In this document: positions 8,946 through 17,045 of the stretch, in pieces
How the letters are laid out: the number at the start of each line of letters is the position of its first letter
Numbering within the stretch: the stretch's first letter is position 1
Notes under the pieces: model-generated
Seen by the model: only the letters and a program-made list of their open reading frames with translations
Told to the model about the DNA's origin: nothing
Database searches by the model: none
DNA from: Tundrisphaera lichenicola
GTDB lineage: Bacteria; Planctomycetota; Planctomycetia; Isosphaerales; Isosphaeraceae
Assembly: GCF_051175385.1 (NCBI RefSeq)
Contig: NZ_CP195106.1
Span: 5,332,001-5,396,000, forward strand
Direction: 5' to 3'
Length of the DNA: 64,000 nucleotides
Translations under genes and position numbers: made by a program

Positions 8946-10226
8946 ATGAGACAGGGTAGGAATCGCCGCGACTTCCTGAGGGTAGCCGCGGCCGGGAGTC
9001 TGACAGCCGCCTTCGGAGGTCGGGCCCGGGGCGGTCCCAATGACCGGCTCAATATCGGAATCATCGGGACCTCTGGCCGAGCGTTGGGGAATATCGAAGG
9101 GGTGGAAGGCGAGAACGTCGTCGCCATCTGCGAAATCGACGATGCCCTGCTCGCCCGAGCCAGCGAGCGATTCTCGAACGCGAAGACGTTCGTCGACTTC
9201 CGCAAACTGATCGAGATGCCCGGAATCGACGGGGTGGTCATCAGCACCGCAGACCACACTCACGCCCCAGCGGCTGCCATGGCCCTCCGTTTGGGCAAGC
9301 ACGTCTATTGCGAGAAGCCGCTGACCCACTCCGTCTTCGAGGCGAGGACCCTCGCCAAACTCGCGGCGGAGGCCAAGGTTGCCACCCAGATGGGTACCCA
9401 GATCCACGCGACCGACAACTATCGGAGAGTGGTCGAGCTGGTCAAATCCGAAGCAATCGGGCCGGTCAAGGAAGTTCACGTCTGGCTGGGCTCGGCGAAC
9501 TGGTCCGGCGGCACCCGACCGACCGAAAAACCGCCCATCCCCTCGGGTTTACACTGGGATCTCTGGATCGGGCCAGCCCCCGATCGTCCCTACCATCCGA
9601 CGTATCAGCCGGCCACCTGGCGCCGATGGTGGGATTTCGGCAACGGCACGCTCGGCGACATGGGATGTCATTTCATCGACCTCCCATTCTGGGCACTCGA
9701 CCTTCGGTATCCGACGACCATCACGGCAGAGGGGCCTCCTCCCGACGCTGAGACGGCACCCGAGAGGCTGGTCGTCAAGTACCAGTTTCCGGCCCGGGGA
9801 CAGCAGCCTCCGGTCTCGCTCACCTGGTATCAGGGAGGCCAGCGTCCCGAACTGCTGACCGACCGGAACGTCAAGGGGTGGGAAAACGGTGTCCTCTTCG
9901 TCGGCGAGAAGGGAATGCTGATCGCCGACTATGGACGACGGAAGCTCCTCCCCGAGGACTCTTTCCGCGATTTCACGGCCCCCGAACAATCGATCCCCAA
10001 ATCGATCGGGCACCACGCCGAATGGATTGCCGCCTGCAAGGACGGGCGACCCACCACCTGCAACTTCGACTACTCGGGCGCACTCACCGAGTCGGTCTTA
10101 CTCGGGTCCGTCGCCTACAGATCGGGAAAGGCCCTCGAATGGGATGGCCCGGCGATGAAGGCCACGAATTGCCCTGAGGCTGAAGCCTTCCTGCGCCGAG
10201 ACTACCGCAAGGGCTGGACTCTCTGA
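8946..10226 (+). CDS. Gfo/Idh/MocA family oxidoreductase, Tat-exported
   Basis: 426 residues from the ATG at 8946, with GGAGG eight bases upstream (GTG at 8937 overlaps that site and is less likely). A twin-arginine signal NRRDFLRVAAAG opens the protein. The Rossmann domain follows (NIGIIGTSGRALGN, then EGENVVAICEID) and the family's catalytic EKP motif (HVYCEKPLTHS). The C-terminal alpha/beta domain contains GTLGDMGCHFIDLP, typical of the planctomycete GFO_IDH_MocA group with bacterial oxidoreductase C-terminal domain. NAD(P)-dependent sugar or inositol oxidation is the family role. The next gene encodes a DUF1080 protein, a common partner in sugar-processing loci. Confidence 0.93.
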   Translation: MRQGRNRRDFLRVAAAGSLTAAFGGRARGGPNDRLNIGIIGTSGRALGNIEGVEGENVVAICEIDDALLARASERFSNAKTFVDFRKLIEMPGIDGVVISTADHTHAPAAAMALRLGKHVYCEKPLTHSVFEARTLAKLAAEAKVATQMGTQIHATDNYRRVVELVKSEAIGPVKEVHVWLGSANWSGGTRPTEKPPIPSGLHWDLWIGPAPDRPYHPTYQPATWRRWWDFGNGTLGDMGCHFIDLPFWALDLRYPTTITAEGPPPDAETAPERLVVKYQFPARGQQPPVSLTWYQGGQRPELLTDRNVKGWENGVLFVGEKGMLIADYGRRKLLPEDSFRDFTAPEQSIPKSIGHHAEWIAACKDGRPTTCNFDYSGALTESVLLGSVAYRSGKALEWDGPAMKATNCPEAEAFLRRDYRKGWTL

Positions 10227-10279
10227 ACTTTCACTCCAAACCGATGAACCCCGCACTTGATCACCCAGAGGTTTCTTTC

Positions 10280-11599
10280 ATGCGAGCGATTTTCTCGGCC
10301 CTCCTGGCCTGTGGACTGGCCTCCACGATCTCCCCAGCTGCCCTCGACGATACCGCCAAGCCGCCCGAAGGATACGTGGCGATCTTTAATGGAGAAGATC
10401 TATCAGGCTGGCATGGGATGCCCCATTTCGACCCTCGCAAGCTCGCCGAGATGAGCGAGGCCGATCGAGCGGCCAAGATTGCCGAGTGGACGGCCGATGC
10501 CAAGAAGCATTGGAGCGTCCAGGATGGCGACCTTGTCAATGATGGGTTCGGAGCCTACCTAACGACCGACAAAGATTATGGAGACATCGAGCTCCTGATC
10601 GATTACAAGACCGTCCCCAAGGCGGATAGCGGGATCTACCTGCGGGCCAATCCCCAGGTCCAGATCTGGGATTACACCAAGGAAGGCGGCAAGCAAGAGA
10701 TCGGGGCCGATAAGGGCTCGGGAGGCCTGTGGAACAACAGCCCCGGGGCCAAGGGCAAGGACCCGATCGAGTTGGCCGACAAGCCGTTCGGCGAGTGGAA
10801 CCGACTGAAGATTATCCAGATCGGTGCCCGGACCACGGTCTATCTCAACGACAAGCTGGTGGTCGATCACGCGACGATGGAGAACTTCTTCGACCGCAAG
10901 TCACCCCACTTCGCCACCGGCCCGATCCAGCTTCAGACTCACGGTGGCGAGATCCGCTGGAAGAATATCTACCTCCGCGAGATCCCTCCCGCCGAGGCTA
11001 ACATGACCCTGGCCGAGAAGGGCGAGCCCGGCCTCTCACCCATCTTCGACGGCAAGTCGACCGAGGGATGGGGCGGAGCGATCGGGAACTACGAGGTGGT
11101 CGATGGAGCCCTCCGATGCAAGCCGGGCTCCGGGGGCGCGGTCTACTTCAAGGACAAGGAATTTTCCGACTTCGTCGCCCGGGTCGAATTTCGCCTGCCC
11201 CCCGGTGGCAATAATGGCCTGGCCATCCGCTACCCCGGGGAGGGTGACCCCGCCTATGTTGGCATGACTGAGCTTCAGGTCCTCGACAATACCTCGCCCA
11301 AGTACAACAAGCTCGACCCCCGCCAGTATCACGGATCGGCCTATGGGATGGTTGCCGCAGCCCGTGGTTATCTTCGACCGGTGGGCGAGTGGAACAGCCA
11401 GGAAGTGACGGTCAAGGGGTCGAAGATCAAGGTTGAGTTGAACGGAACCGTCATACTCGATGCAGACCTCTCGACGGTCACCGAGTACATGGCCAACTCC
11501 CCGCACCCCGGCAAAGAACGGACCTCCGGATACTTCGGCTTCGCCGGCCACGGGGACCCGGTCGAATTCCGGAATATCGCGATCAAGTCGATCGACTAA
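10280..11599 (+). CDS. secreted double DUF1080 (3-keto-disaccharide hydrolase-type) protein
   Basis: 439 residues from the ATG at 10280 (AGAGG eight bases before), where a signal peptide begins (RAIFSALLACGLAST). Two jelly-roll DUF1080 domains: residues about 28-240 (FNGEDLSGWHG ... GGEIRWKNIYLREIP) and 255-438 (FDGKSTEGWGG ... DPVEFRNIAIKS). DUF1080 domains are concanavalin-like folds; members have been linked to 3-keto-glycoside hydrolysis, so pairing with the preceding MocA oxidoreductase would fit an oxidise-then-cleave route. That pathway is inference. The gene starts 53 bases after the oxidoreductase stop, so the two are probably one operon. A large hairpin follows. Confidence 0.92.
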   Translation: MRAIFSALLACGLASTISPAALDDTAKPPEGYVAIFNGEDLSGWHGMPHFDPRKLAEMSEADRAAKIAEWTADAKKHWSVQDGDLVNDGFGAYLTTDKDYGDIELLIDYKTVPKADSGIYLRANPQVQIWDYTKEGGKQEIGADKGSGGLWNNSPGAKGKDPIELADKPFGEWNRLKIIQIGARTTVYLNDKLVVDHATMENFFDRKSPHFATGPIQLQTHGGEIRWKNIYLREIPPAEANMTLAEKGEPGLSPIFDGKSTEGWGGAIGNYEVVDGALRCKPGSGGAVYFKDKEFSDFVARVEFRLPPGGNNGLAIRYPGEGDPAYVGMTELQVLDNTSPKYNKLDPRQYHGSAYGMVAAARGYLRPVGEWNSQEVTVKGSKIKVELNGTVILDADLSTVTEYMANSPHPGKERTSGYFGFAGHGDPVEFRNIAIKSID

Positions 11600-11619
11600 A
11601 CCCAACTTCGGTTCCAACC

Positions 11620-11671
11620 ACGCGTCCCGAATCTCCGCTTCAAACCCTTGAAGCGGCAGGTCGGGACGCGT
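11620..11671 (+). terminator. nested double hairpin after the DUF1080 gene
   Basis: Outer 11-bp perfect stem ACGCGTCCCGA/TCGGGACGCGT (11620-11630, 11661-11671) encloses an inner 9-bp perfect stem CCGCTTCAA/TTGAAGCGG (11635-11643, 11648-11656). A short T run (TTTC) follows. It separates the two-gene operon from the nitrilase gene. Confidence 0.8.
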
Positions 11672-11760
11672 TTCATGGTGGCGGCCATGTTCGTTTCTCT
11701 GACGCCCGCGTCGTACCTCCGAGCCCATGATACAGGCCCATGATCCAGGAGTTCAGCAAG

Positions 11761-12612
11761 ATGGCCGACCCGGCCCCCATTCGTATCGCTGCGGTCCAGA
11801 TGGAACCTCAGTTCGGCGATCTCGCAGCAAATCGCAGCTCGATCCTCTCGAAATTCGAAGAGGCGACTGCAGCCGGAGCCACACTGGTCGTCTTCCCGGA
11901 ATGTGCCCTGTCCGGTTATGGATTCGATAGTAAGGATGAGGCATACCCGTATTCCGAGACGATCCCCGGACCCTCGACCGACGAACTTGTTGCCGCCTGC
12001 TCCCGGAAGCGTGCATTCGCCATCTTCGGCCTGCTCGAACGAGACAAGGATCGACTATTCAATGCATGCGTACTCGTTGGCCCGGACGGAGTGATCGGTT
12101 CGTATCGGAAGATCCACCTGCCATACCTGGGAGTCGATCGCTTTGCCGATCCCGGCGACAGGCCCCTTGAGGTCTTCGATGCCGGGGGATTACGCATAGG
12201 AATGCATATTTGTTATGATGGCGGGTTCCCGGAGACTGGTCGCGTGCTCTCCCTCCTCGGTGCCGACCTTCTGGTACTGCCCACGAACTGGCCAACCCAT
12301 GCCGAGGCGGCCGCCGAACACATCCCGTCCTGTCGAGCGATGGAGAACGTCGTTTATATGATGGCAGTGAATCGGATCGGCGAGGAACGCGGTTTTCGGT
12401 TCATCGGCCGAAGTTCAATCGCAGATCCTGGGGGCGAAATTCTCACCAAAGCAAGCTCCGAGTTAGAAGAGATCTTGTACGCCGAGGTGGACCCGGTCAG
12501 GGCCAGGACCAAGCGTCTCGTCCGAGTGCCAGGCAAGCATATTGTCGACCGAATTGCCGATCGCCGCCCCGGATTTTACGGCCCGATTGTTAGCCCCAAC
12601 GGCAAAGACTGA
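11761..12612 (+). CDS. carbon-nitrogen hydrolase (nitrilase-superfamily amidase)
   Basis: 283 residues from ATG 11761, preceded by GGAG nine bases upstream; the ATG at 11740 lacks such a site. The catalytic triad of the superfamily is visible: Glu47 in FPECALSGYG, Lys117 in YRKIHLPY and Cys151 in HICYDGGFPE. The fold repeats (beta-alpha-beta-beta-alpha) and length match aliphatic amidase/omega-amidase/carbamoyl-putrescine hydrolase members. It hydrolyses a C-N bond in a small amide; the exact substrate is not readable. No signal peptide, so cytoplasmic. The gene stands between two terminator-like hairpins together with the small gene that follows. Confidence 0.93.
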   Translation: MADPAPIRIAAVQMEPQFGDLAANRSSILSKFEEATAAGATLVVFPECALSGYGFDSKDEAYPYSETIPGPSTDELVAACSRKRAFAIFGLLERDKDRLFNACVLVGPDGVIGSYRKIHLPYLGVDRFADPGDRPLEVFDAGGLRIGMHICYDGGFPETGRVLSLLGADLLVLPTNWPTHAEAAAEHIPSCRAMENVVYMMAVNRIGEERGFRFIGRSSIADPGGEILTKASSELEEILYAEVDPVRARTKRLVRVPGKHIVDRIADRRPGFYGPIVSPNGKD

Positions 12613-12708
12613 TATTGCCACACGTCCTCGACCGGCATCGAACTTGCACCATTTCATCAGGTGGGCCGCATATCGCGGCAGGTCGATCCGCCCGGGAGTT
12701 ATTCCACC

Positions 12709-13179
12709 ATGAACCGCATTTCAACGATCCAGGGATTGTTCGCGTTTCTCGCGATCAGTTCTTTCGCATTTTCCGACGACCAGTCGAAGTTGAAAGATGG
12801 CGAAGTTCCCCAGGGGCTGATCGGGGCATATACCGTCATCGACGGAGAAAAAAACGGTCAGAAGGAATCCGCCGAGCGGATCGATGGGATCACTGTCCGT
12901 TTTGCGGAAGATGCCATCGTCGTCCTCGATAAGGACAAGAAGGAGGTGTATGCCCAGACCTACAAGATCGACACTAGCTCGGAACCCTGGACCATCACGA
13001 TGAAGAGCAAGATTGCCCCGAACAGCGAGCAAACGGGTGAGACATTGGCTCGTGGACTGATCGAGAAAAAGGGTGAGATCGTCAAGCTGATCTATGCGCT
13101 ACCGGGGGGAGAAATGCCGACCAATTTCAAGACTAAGGAAATGCAATTGATGTTCGTCATGAAAGGTGAAGGCAAGTAA
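12709..13179 (+). CDS. small secreted TIGR03067-like protein
   Basis: 156 residues from ATG 12709 (GGGAG nine bases upstream). A signal peptide (STIQGLFAFLAISSFAFS) precedes a domain with the pattern VPQGLIGAYTVIDGEKNGQK..., a Lys/Asp-rich stretch and DTSSEPWTITM. This resembles the lipocalin-like TIGR03067 domain that is expanded in planctomycetes, in which a protein estimates 'G.W.V...E..G' followed by PK.ID. I recognise the pattern but not strongly. Function unknown; probably periplasmic or cell-surface. It lies 96 bases after the nitrilase gene. Confidence 0.75.
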   Translation: MNRISTIQGLFAFLAISSFAFSDDQSKLKDGEVPQGLIGAYTVIDGEKNGQKESAERIDGITVRFAEDAIVVLDKDKKEVYAQTYKIDTSSEPWTITMKSKIAPNSEQTGETLARGLIEKKGEIVKLIYALPGGEMPTNFKTKEMQLMFVMKGEGK

Positions 13180-13207
13180 GTCTACTTTTTTGCTGATGAG
13201 GTCAATC

Positions 13208-13236
13208 TGGCCCCGGGACACTACGGTCCGGGGCCA
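13208..13236 (+). terminator. GC-rich hairpin after the TIGR03067-like gene
   Basis: 9-bp perfect stem TGGCCCCGG/CCGGGGCCA (13208-13216, 13228-13236). There is no T tract after it, so termination efficiency is doubtful; it marks the boundary to the secretion operon. Confidence 0.5.
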
Positions 13237-13352
13237 TGCCACGCGCCCTCCTCCCGTTGAGCCTGGAAATCACCACGCCTGGAGATCAAGATCAAGGATA
13301 CCGGCACGCTTTCGAGTCCCGGTCGCTCCTCAATCCTGATCCCGGTATCCTC

Positions 13353-14576
13353 ATGCAATCTACCCTCTCCGAGAACTTCCAGAAGCGACTCGCCGGGATC
13401 AAGATGGACGACCCGAAGGCGGCCGTCGATCTCGTTTCGTGCCTCCTCGCCGAAGCACGAATTTCTAACGCGAGCGATATCCACCTCCAGCCGACTCTCG
13501 GTGGCCTCGAAGTTCGGTTTCGGATCGACGGAATTCTCGTCGAGGCGACGAGACTGCCCAGAGTCCTGGCCCCGAACGTCATCGCCCGCCTCAAGGTCCT
13601 CGCTGAGTTGTTGACTTACAGGACCGACGTCCCCCAGGAGGGGCGGATCCGGGAAGTCGAATCGGGAAGAGAAGTCAGAGTTAGTACCTTCCCGACGCTG
13701 CACGGCGAAAAGGCCGTCATTCGCCTCTTTGCCGCAAGTGGACAGTTTCTCCGGCTCAATGACCTTGGCCTACCGCCCGACGTTCGAGACAAGTTGACCC
13801 ACGCCCTTGCCGAAACTTCGGGAGCCATCCTCCTGACCGGACCGGCGGGAAGCGGTAAGACCACCACGATCTACGCCTGTCTCCGGGAGCTTGTGGAGTC
13901 ATCGGCCGGAAGTCGCAGCCTTGTCACTCTGGAAGATCCCGTCGAGGTCGCGGTCGACGGAGTGACTCAATCTCAAGTCGATATCCAAGCCGGGTTCGAT
14001 CTCGCGACCGGGCTTCGTTCTCTCCTACGACAGGACCCTGAGGTTATCGTCGTCGGAGAAATTCGCGATCGACCGACCGCAGAGGTGGCCTTTCAGGCTT
14101 CGATGACGGGGCATCTCGTCCTCAGCACCTTCCATGCGGGCAGTTCCTCGGGCGCGGTAGCCCGACTGGCCGACATGGGAATCGAACCGTACCTCATCCG
14201 GAGTGGCCTGCTCGCTGTCGTCTCGCAGCGACTCGTCCGCAAGTTATGTGAATGTGCTCGTGAAGAGTCGGAATATCGTGGATTCCTGGGACTATCGGTA
14301 TCGAAAGCCTGGGTGGCAGTCGGCTGCGAATCCTGCCGAGGCACGGGATATCGTGGGCGGATGTTGCTGGCGGAACTACTGGAGCCCGAACGCCTCGGGC
14401 TTGGTCCGGCGATCCTGGCTCGGGCGGATCTCAGAGTCTTCGAGCGTCAGGCGATCCGAAACGGTATGCTCGGTCGATGGCATCGGGCGATTCAGGCCAT
14501 CGAAGCAGGATTGACCTCACCCGCAGAGGTCCGGAGGGTACTCGGATTCTCGGACACTCTCGACGACCCAACTTGA
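13353..14576 (+). CDS. GspE/PulE-type secretion ATPase lacking the N1 domain
   Basis: 407 residues from ATG 13353. Motifs: N2 domain (ASDIHLQP, VRFRIDGIL), Walker A GPAGSGKT at 163-170, Asp box TLEDPVE near 192, Walker B VIVVGEIRD at 231-239, and a tetracysteine zinc site Cys299, Cys301, Cys325, Cys328 (C-x-C instead of the usual C-x2-C in the first pair). It would power pseudopilus assembly at the inner membrane. Usual GspE proteins are about 500-560 residues; this one lacks the N1 domain that docks on GspL, and no gspL is nearby. The frame is open upstream to 13236, so a longer N-terminus is possible. First gene of a nine-gene operon. Confidence 0.92.
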   Translation: MQSTLSENFQKRLAGIKMDDPKAAVDLVSCLLAEARISNASDIHLQPTLGGLEVRFRIDGILVEATRLPRVLAPNVIARLKVLAELLTYRTDVPQEGRIREVESGREVRVSTFPTLHGEKAVIRLFAASGQFLRLNDLGLPPDVRDKLTHALAETSGAILLTGPAGSGKTTTIYACLRELVESSAGSRSLVTLEDPVEVAVDGVTQSQVDIQAGFDLATGLRSLLRQDPEVIVVGEIRDRPTAEVAFQASMTGHLVLSTFHAGSSSGAVARLADMGIEPYLIRSGLLAVVSQRLVRKLCECAREESEYRGFLGLSVSKAWVAVGCESCRGTGYRGRMLLAELLEPERLGLGPAILARADLRVFERQAIRNGMLGRWHRAIQAIEAGLTSPAEVRRVLGFSDTLDDPT

Positions 14577-14703
14577 GTCGTTTCGTTCCGGATCAGCCTA
14601 GCCCTCCGAAGGATTTCCCGGTCCCCCCTCGACAAACGTGGGAGGTCAAGGTAAGCTCCAATGACAATCGTAAAAGGTCGAGGTCCTGAGCGGGGTTATT
14701 CCT

Positions 14704-15789
14704 TTGTCCAAGAGCGAATCGGGTGCCTCCGGTCGTCCGATCGCCCTCGACCAGCTGATCGCGTTGAACGACGAGATCAAGTCACTGGTCAGGGCGGGAA
14801 TACCTCTCGAACGAGGCCTGTTCAGGTCGAGTGACGAACTTGGATCCCAGACCGGAGCGATTGCCCGAGAGCTAGGCGATCGCATGGCACTCGGTGAGAG
14901 CCTGCCCGAAGCCCTGAGTCGGTCGCGTTTCGCACTCTCAGACCTCTATCGGGCGGTGGTGGTGGCCGGAATCCGCTCCGGCCGACTTGCCGAGGCCTTG
15001 GAGGGAATGGCGGTCGTGACCCGAGGCTACGCCGAGTCCCGCCGAGCCGTCGGCCTGGCATTACTCTACCCGACAATCGTCCTGACGCTGGCATACGGCC
15101 TCGCATTGGGATTCATTCTCGGCGTTGTCCCCAGGATTATCGGCGCTTATCGGTCACTCGGGATCGAACCGATGGGCTTGCTCAATTTTCTCCATCGAGT
15201 AGGTGACCTGGTGACATACTGGGGTCCTGTGATTCCAGTCCTCCTGATCGTCTCGATCCTTCGATGGGTCTGGTCGGGACGGTCGGTGGCACTAGACACG
15301 GGCCAATCCGGGAATTGGCTAAATCGCTTTCCCCTGGTTGGTTCGATGGTTGCAGGCTTCCGCAACGCCAATTTTGCGGATCTACTCGCCCTTCTGGTCG
15401 ACCACCACGTTCCGCTCGACGAGGCTCTACCGCTCGCGGGTCAAGCTTCGGGAGATCCTGATATCCGGCGTTGCTCGAATGAGTTCGCCGAGCGCATCCG
15501 TCGTGGGGACGAATCCATTCCCACAAGTTCGACTGGATATCGAGTTTTGCCCCCCCTCCTCTCCTGGATGCTTTCGGCTGGTCATCGGCAAGGAGATCTG
15601 GCCTCGGGCCTTCGCCATGTCGCGAAGAACTATCGAAAGAAGGCCGAGAGCAGATTAGAGATCATCCGATCGGCGCTCCCGGTCGTCCTGATGTTGACCC
15701 TAGGGGCAGGGACCGTATTCCTCTATGGCCTGCTCCTTTTCTTGCCATTAACCAACCTCTATGAGGGATTGGCGCTTCTCATCCCTTGA
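14704..15789 (+). CDS. GspF/PilC-like inner-membrane platform protein (first of three)
   Basis: 361 residues from a TTG at 14704, the only plausible initiator before the first conserved residues. It contains the two T2SSF repeats: LNDEIKSLVRAGIPLERGL (about 20-38) with a helix pair LALLYPTIVLTLAYGLALGFIL, and FADLLALLVDHHVPLDEAL (about 227) with a C-terminal hydrophobic LPVVLMLTLGAGTVFLYGLLLF. GspF forms the polytopic base of the secretion machine and contacts GspE. It lies 127 bases downstream of the ATPase gene and 19 bases before the second copy. The N-terminal F-x-Y-x-A-x-D segment of typical GspF is absent here. Confidence 0.85.
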   Translation: MSKSESGASGRPIALDQLIALNDEIKSLVRAGIPLERGLFRSSDELGSQTGAIARELGDRMALGESLPEALSRSRFALSDLYRAVVVAGIRSGRLAEALEGMAVVTRGYAESRRAVGLALLYPTIVLTLAYGLALGFILGVVPRIIGAYRSLGIEPMGLLNFLHRVGDLVTYWGPVIPVLLIVSILRWVWSGRSVALDTGQSGNWLNRFPLVGSMVAGFRNANFADLLALLVDHHVPLDEALPLAGQASGDPDIRRCSNEFAERIRRGDESIPTSSTGYRVLPPLLSWMLSAGHRQGDLASGLRHVAKNYRKKAESRLEIIRSALPVVLMLTLGAGTVFLYGLLLFLPLTNLYEGLALLIP

Positions 15790-15808
15790 GCAACCGGGCA
15801 ACCGACCG

Positions 15809-17026
15809 ATGGCTAAATTTCGATATGGCGCGACCGATACATCGGGGAAGTGGATCTCCGGCGAATCCATCGGCGAGAGCCGAGAAGCTGTCGAGGCCGA
15901 TCTGAATTCGAGAGGACTGGCCGTAGAATCGCTCGTCGAAGCCGAGGATTTCTCGGGTTCCCGGCTATCGAGGAGCGATACCTCAGAATTCGTCGAACAA
16001 CTCGCTTCGCTGACTCGGTCAGGTTTGCCACTCCCCTCGGGACTCAGAGCCGCCGCCGCAGAGGTAAATTCTCCGGAGCTTCGCCGTTGCTTTAACGATC
16101 TTGTCAATCGAATCGAGGCCGGGCAGTCGCTCGATCGGGCAATCGCCGAAGGTCGGAGCAATCTTCCCGGTCACCTCCTGGGACTGATCATGGCCGGATC
16201 GCGATCGGGTCGAGTTTCGGAGATACTCAGCGAGTCGGTGAGGAACGCGAATCTGGGCGACGATCTTCGTCGGAAATTCTGGACGATTGTCGCTTATCCC
16301 GCGGCAACTCTCTTGGTGGTTGTCGCACTCGTGATATTCGTCTGCAACCTGTCCACCCAGGCGTCCGACGCGGTCAGTTCTAACCTGGAAGGTTTCGGAT
16401 TTCAGAAAACCGGCATCCAGACTCAAGCGGAGGCCCTATCCTCGATGGCCCAATTCGTGGTCGATCACTGGCTTCATGGCTTGGTCGGCTTCTTGACGAT
16501 CGGAGCCGTTATCTTGGGAGGGATCCGGCTGATGCTCTCCCCCGCTCAACGGTGGAGGATGGCCTGCGATGTCCCAATCGTGGGACCTGTTCTCAGATAC
16601 ACCTCGTTGACCGAGTTCTGCCGACTAATGGCCATGCTCCTGGAGGCCGAGATTCCGCTACCCGAGGCCCTGGAACTGGCCGGTCGTGGAGTCCAAGACG
16701 CTGAACTGGCAGAAGCTTCGGAACGGATGGCCCGTGCGATCTACGCGGGAGATTCATTTACCACGGCGATCCGTCTTTGGGACGTCATCCCCTCAAGCCT
16801 CTCGCCGCTCTTTCGTTGGTCCGAAGGTCGAGGCAGCCTGCCGGGGACGCTTCGGCTTGCCGGCGAGTTGTTTGAGGCCCGCGCAAGATCCCAATCCGCC
16901 TTCTCTGCAAACGTTTTGAACACGATCCTGGCCTTGCTGATCCTCTGGTTGGTTGGATTCGCGATAGCAACCCTCTATCTACCTCTCTTTTCCCTGATCA
17001 ATCTCATTTCCGCGCTCTCGGGTTAA
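15809..17026 (+). CDS. GspF/PilC-like inner-membrane platform protein (second of three)
   Basis: 405 residues from ATG 15809. This copy has the canonical GspF N-terminus MAKFRYGATDTSGKWISGE and the whole two-repeat layout: FVEQLASLTRSGLPLPSGLR (about 66-85), helix VAYPAATLLVVVALVIFVCNL (about 167), second repeat FCRLMAMLLEAEIPLPEALELA (about 272), and a closing hydrophobic segment. Length equals that of standard GspF (about 400). It is the copy most likely to do the classical GspF job; the flanking paralogues would then be extra or specialised subunits, which is inference. Only 19 bases separate it from either neighbour. Confidence 0.92.
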   Translation: MAKFRYGATDTSGKWISGESIGESREAVEADLNSRGLAVESLVEAEDFSGSRLSRSDTSEFVEQLASLTRSGLPLPSGLRAAAAEVNSPELRRCFNDLVNRIEAGQSLDRAIAEGRSNLPGHLLGLIMAGSRSGRVSEILSESVRNANLGDDLRRKFWTIVAYPAATLLVVVALVIFVCNLSTQASDAVSSNLEGFGFQKTGIQTQAEALSSMAQFVVDHWLHGLVGFLTIGAVILGGIRLMLSPAQRWRMACDVPIVGPVLRYTSLTEFCRLMAMLLEAEIPLPEALELAGRGVQDAELAEASERMARAIYAGDSFTTAIRLWDVIPSSLSPLFRWSEGRGSLPGTLRLAGELFEARARSQSAFSANVLNTILALLILWLVGFAIATLYLPLFSLINLISALSG

Positions 17027-17045
17027 AGATCACAGAAAGGCACCC

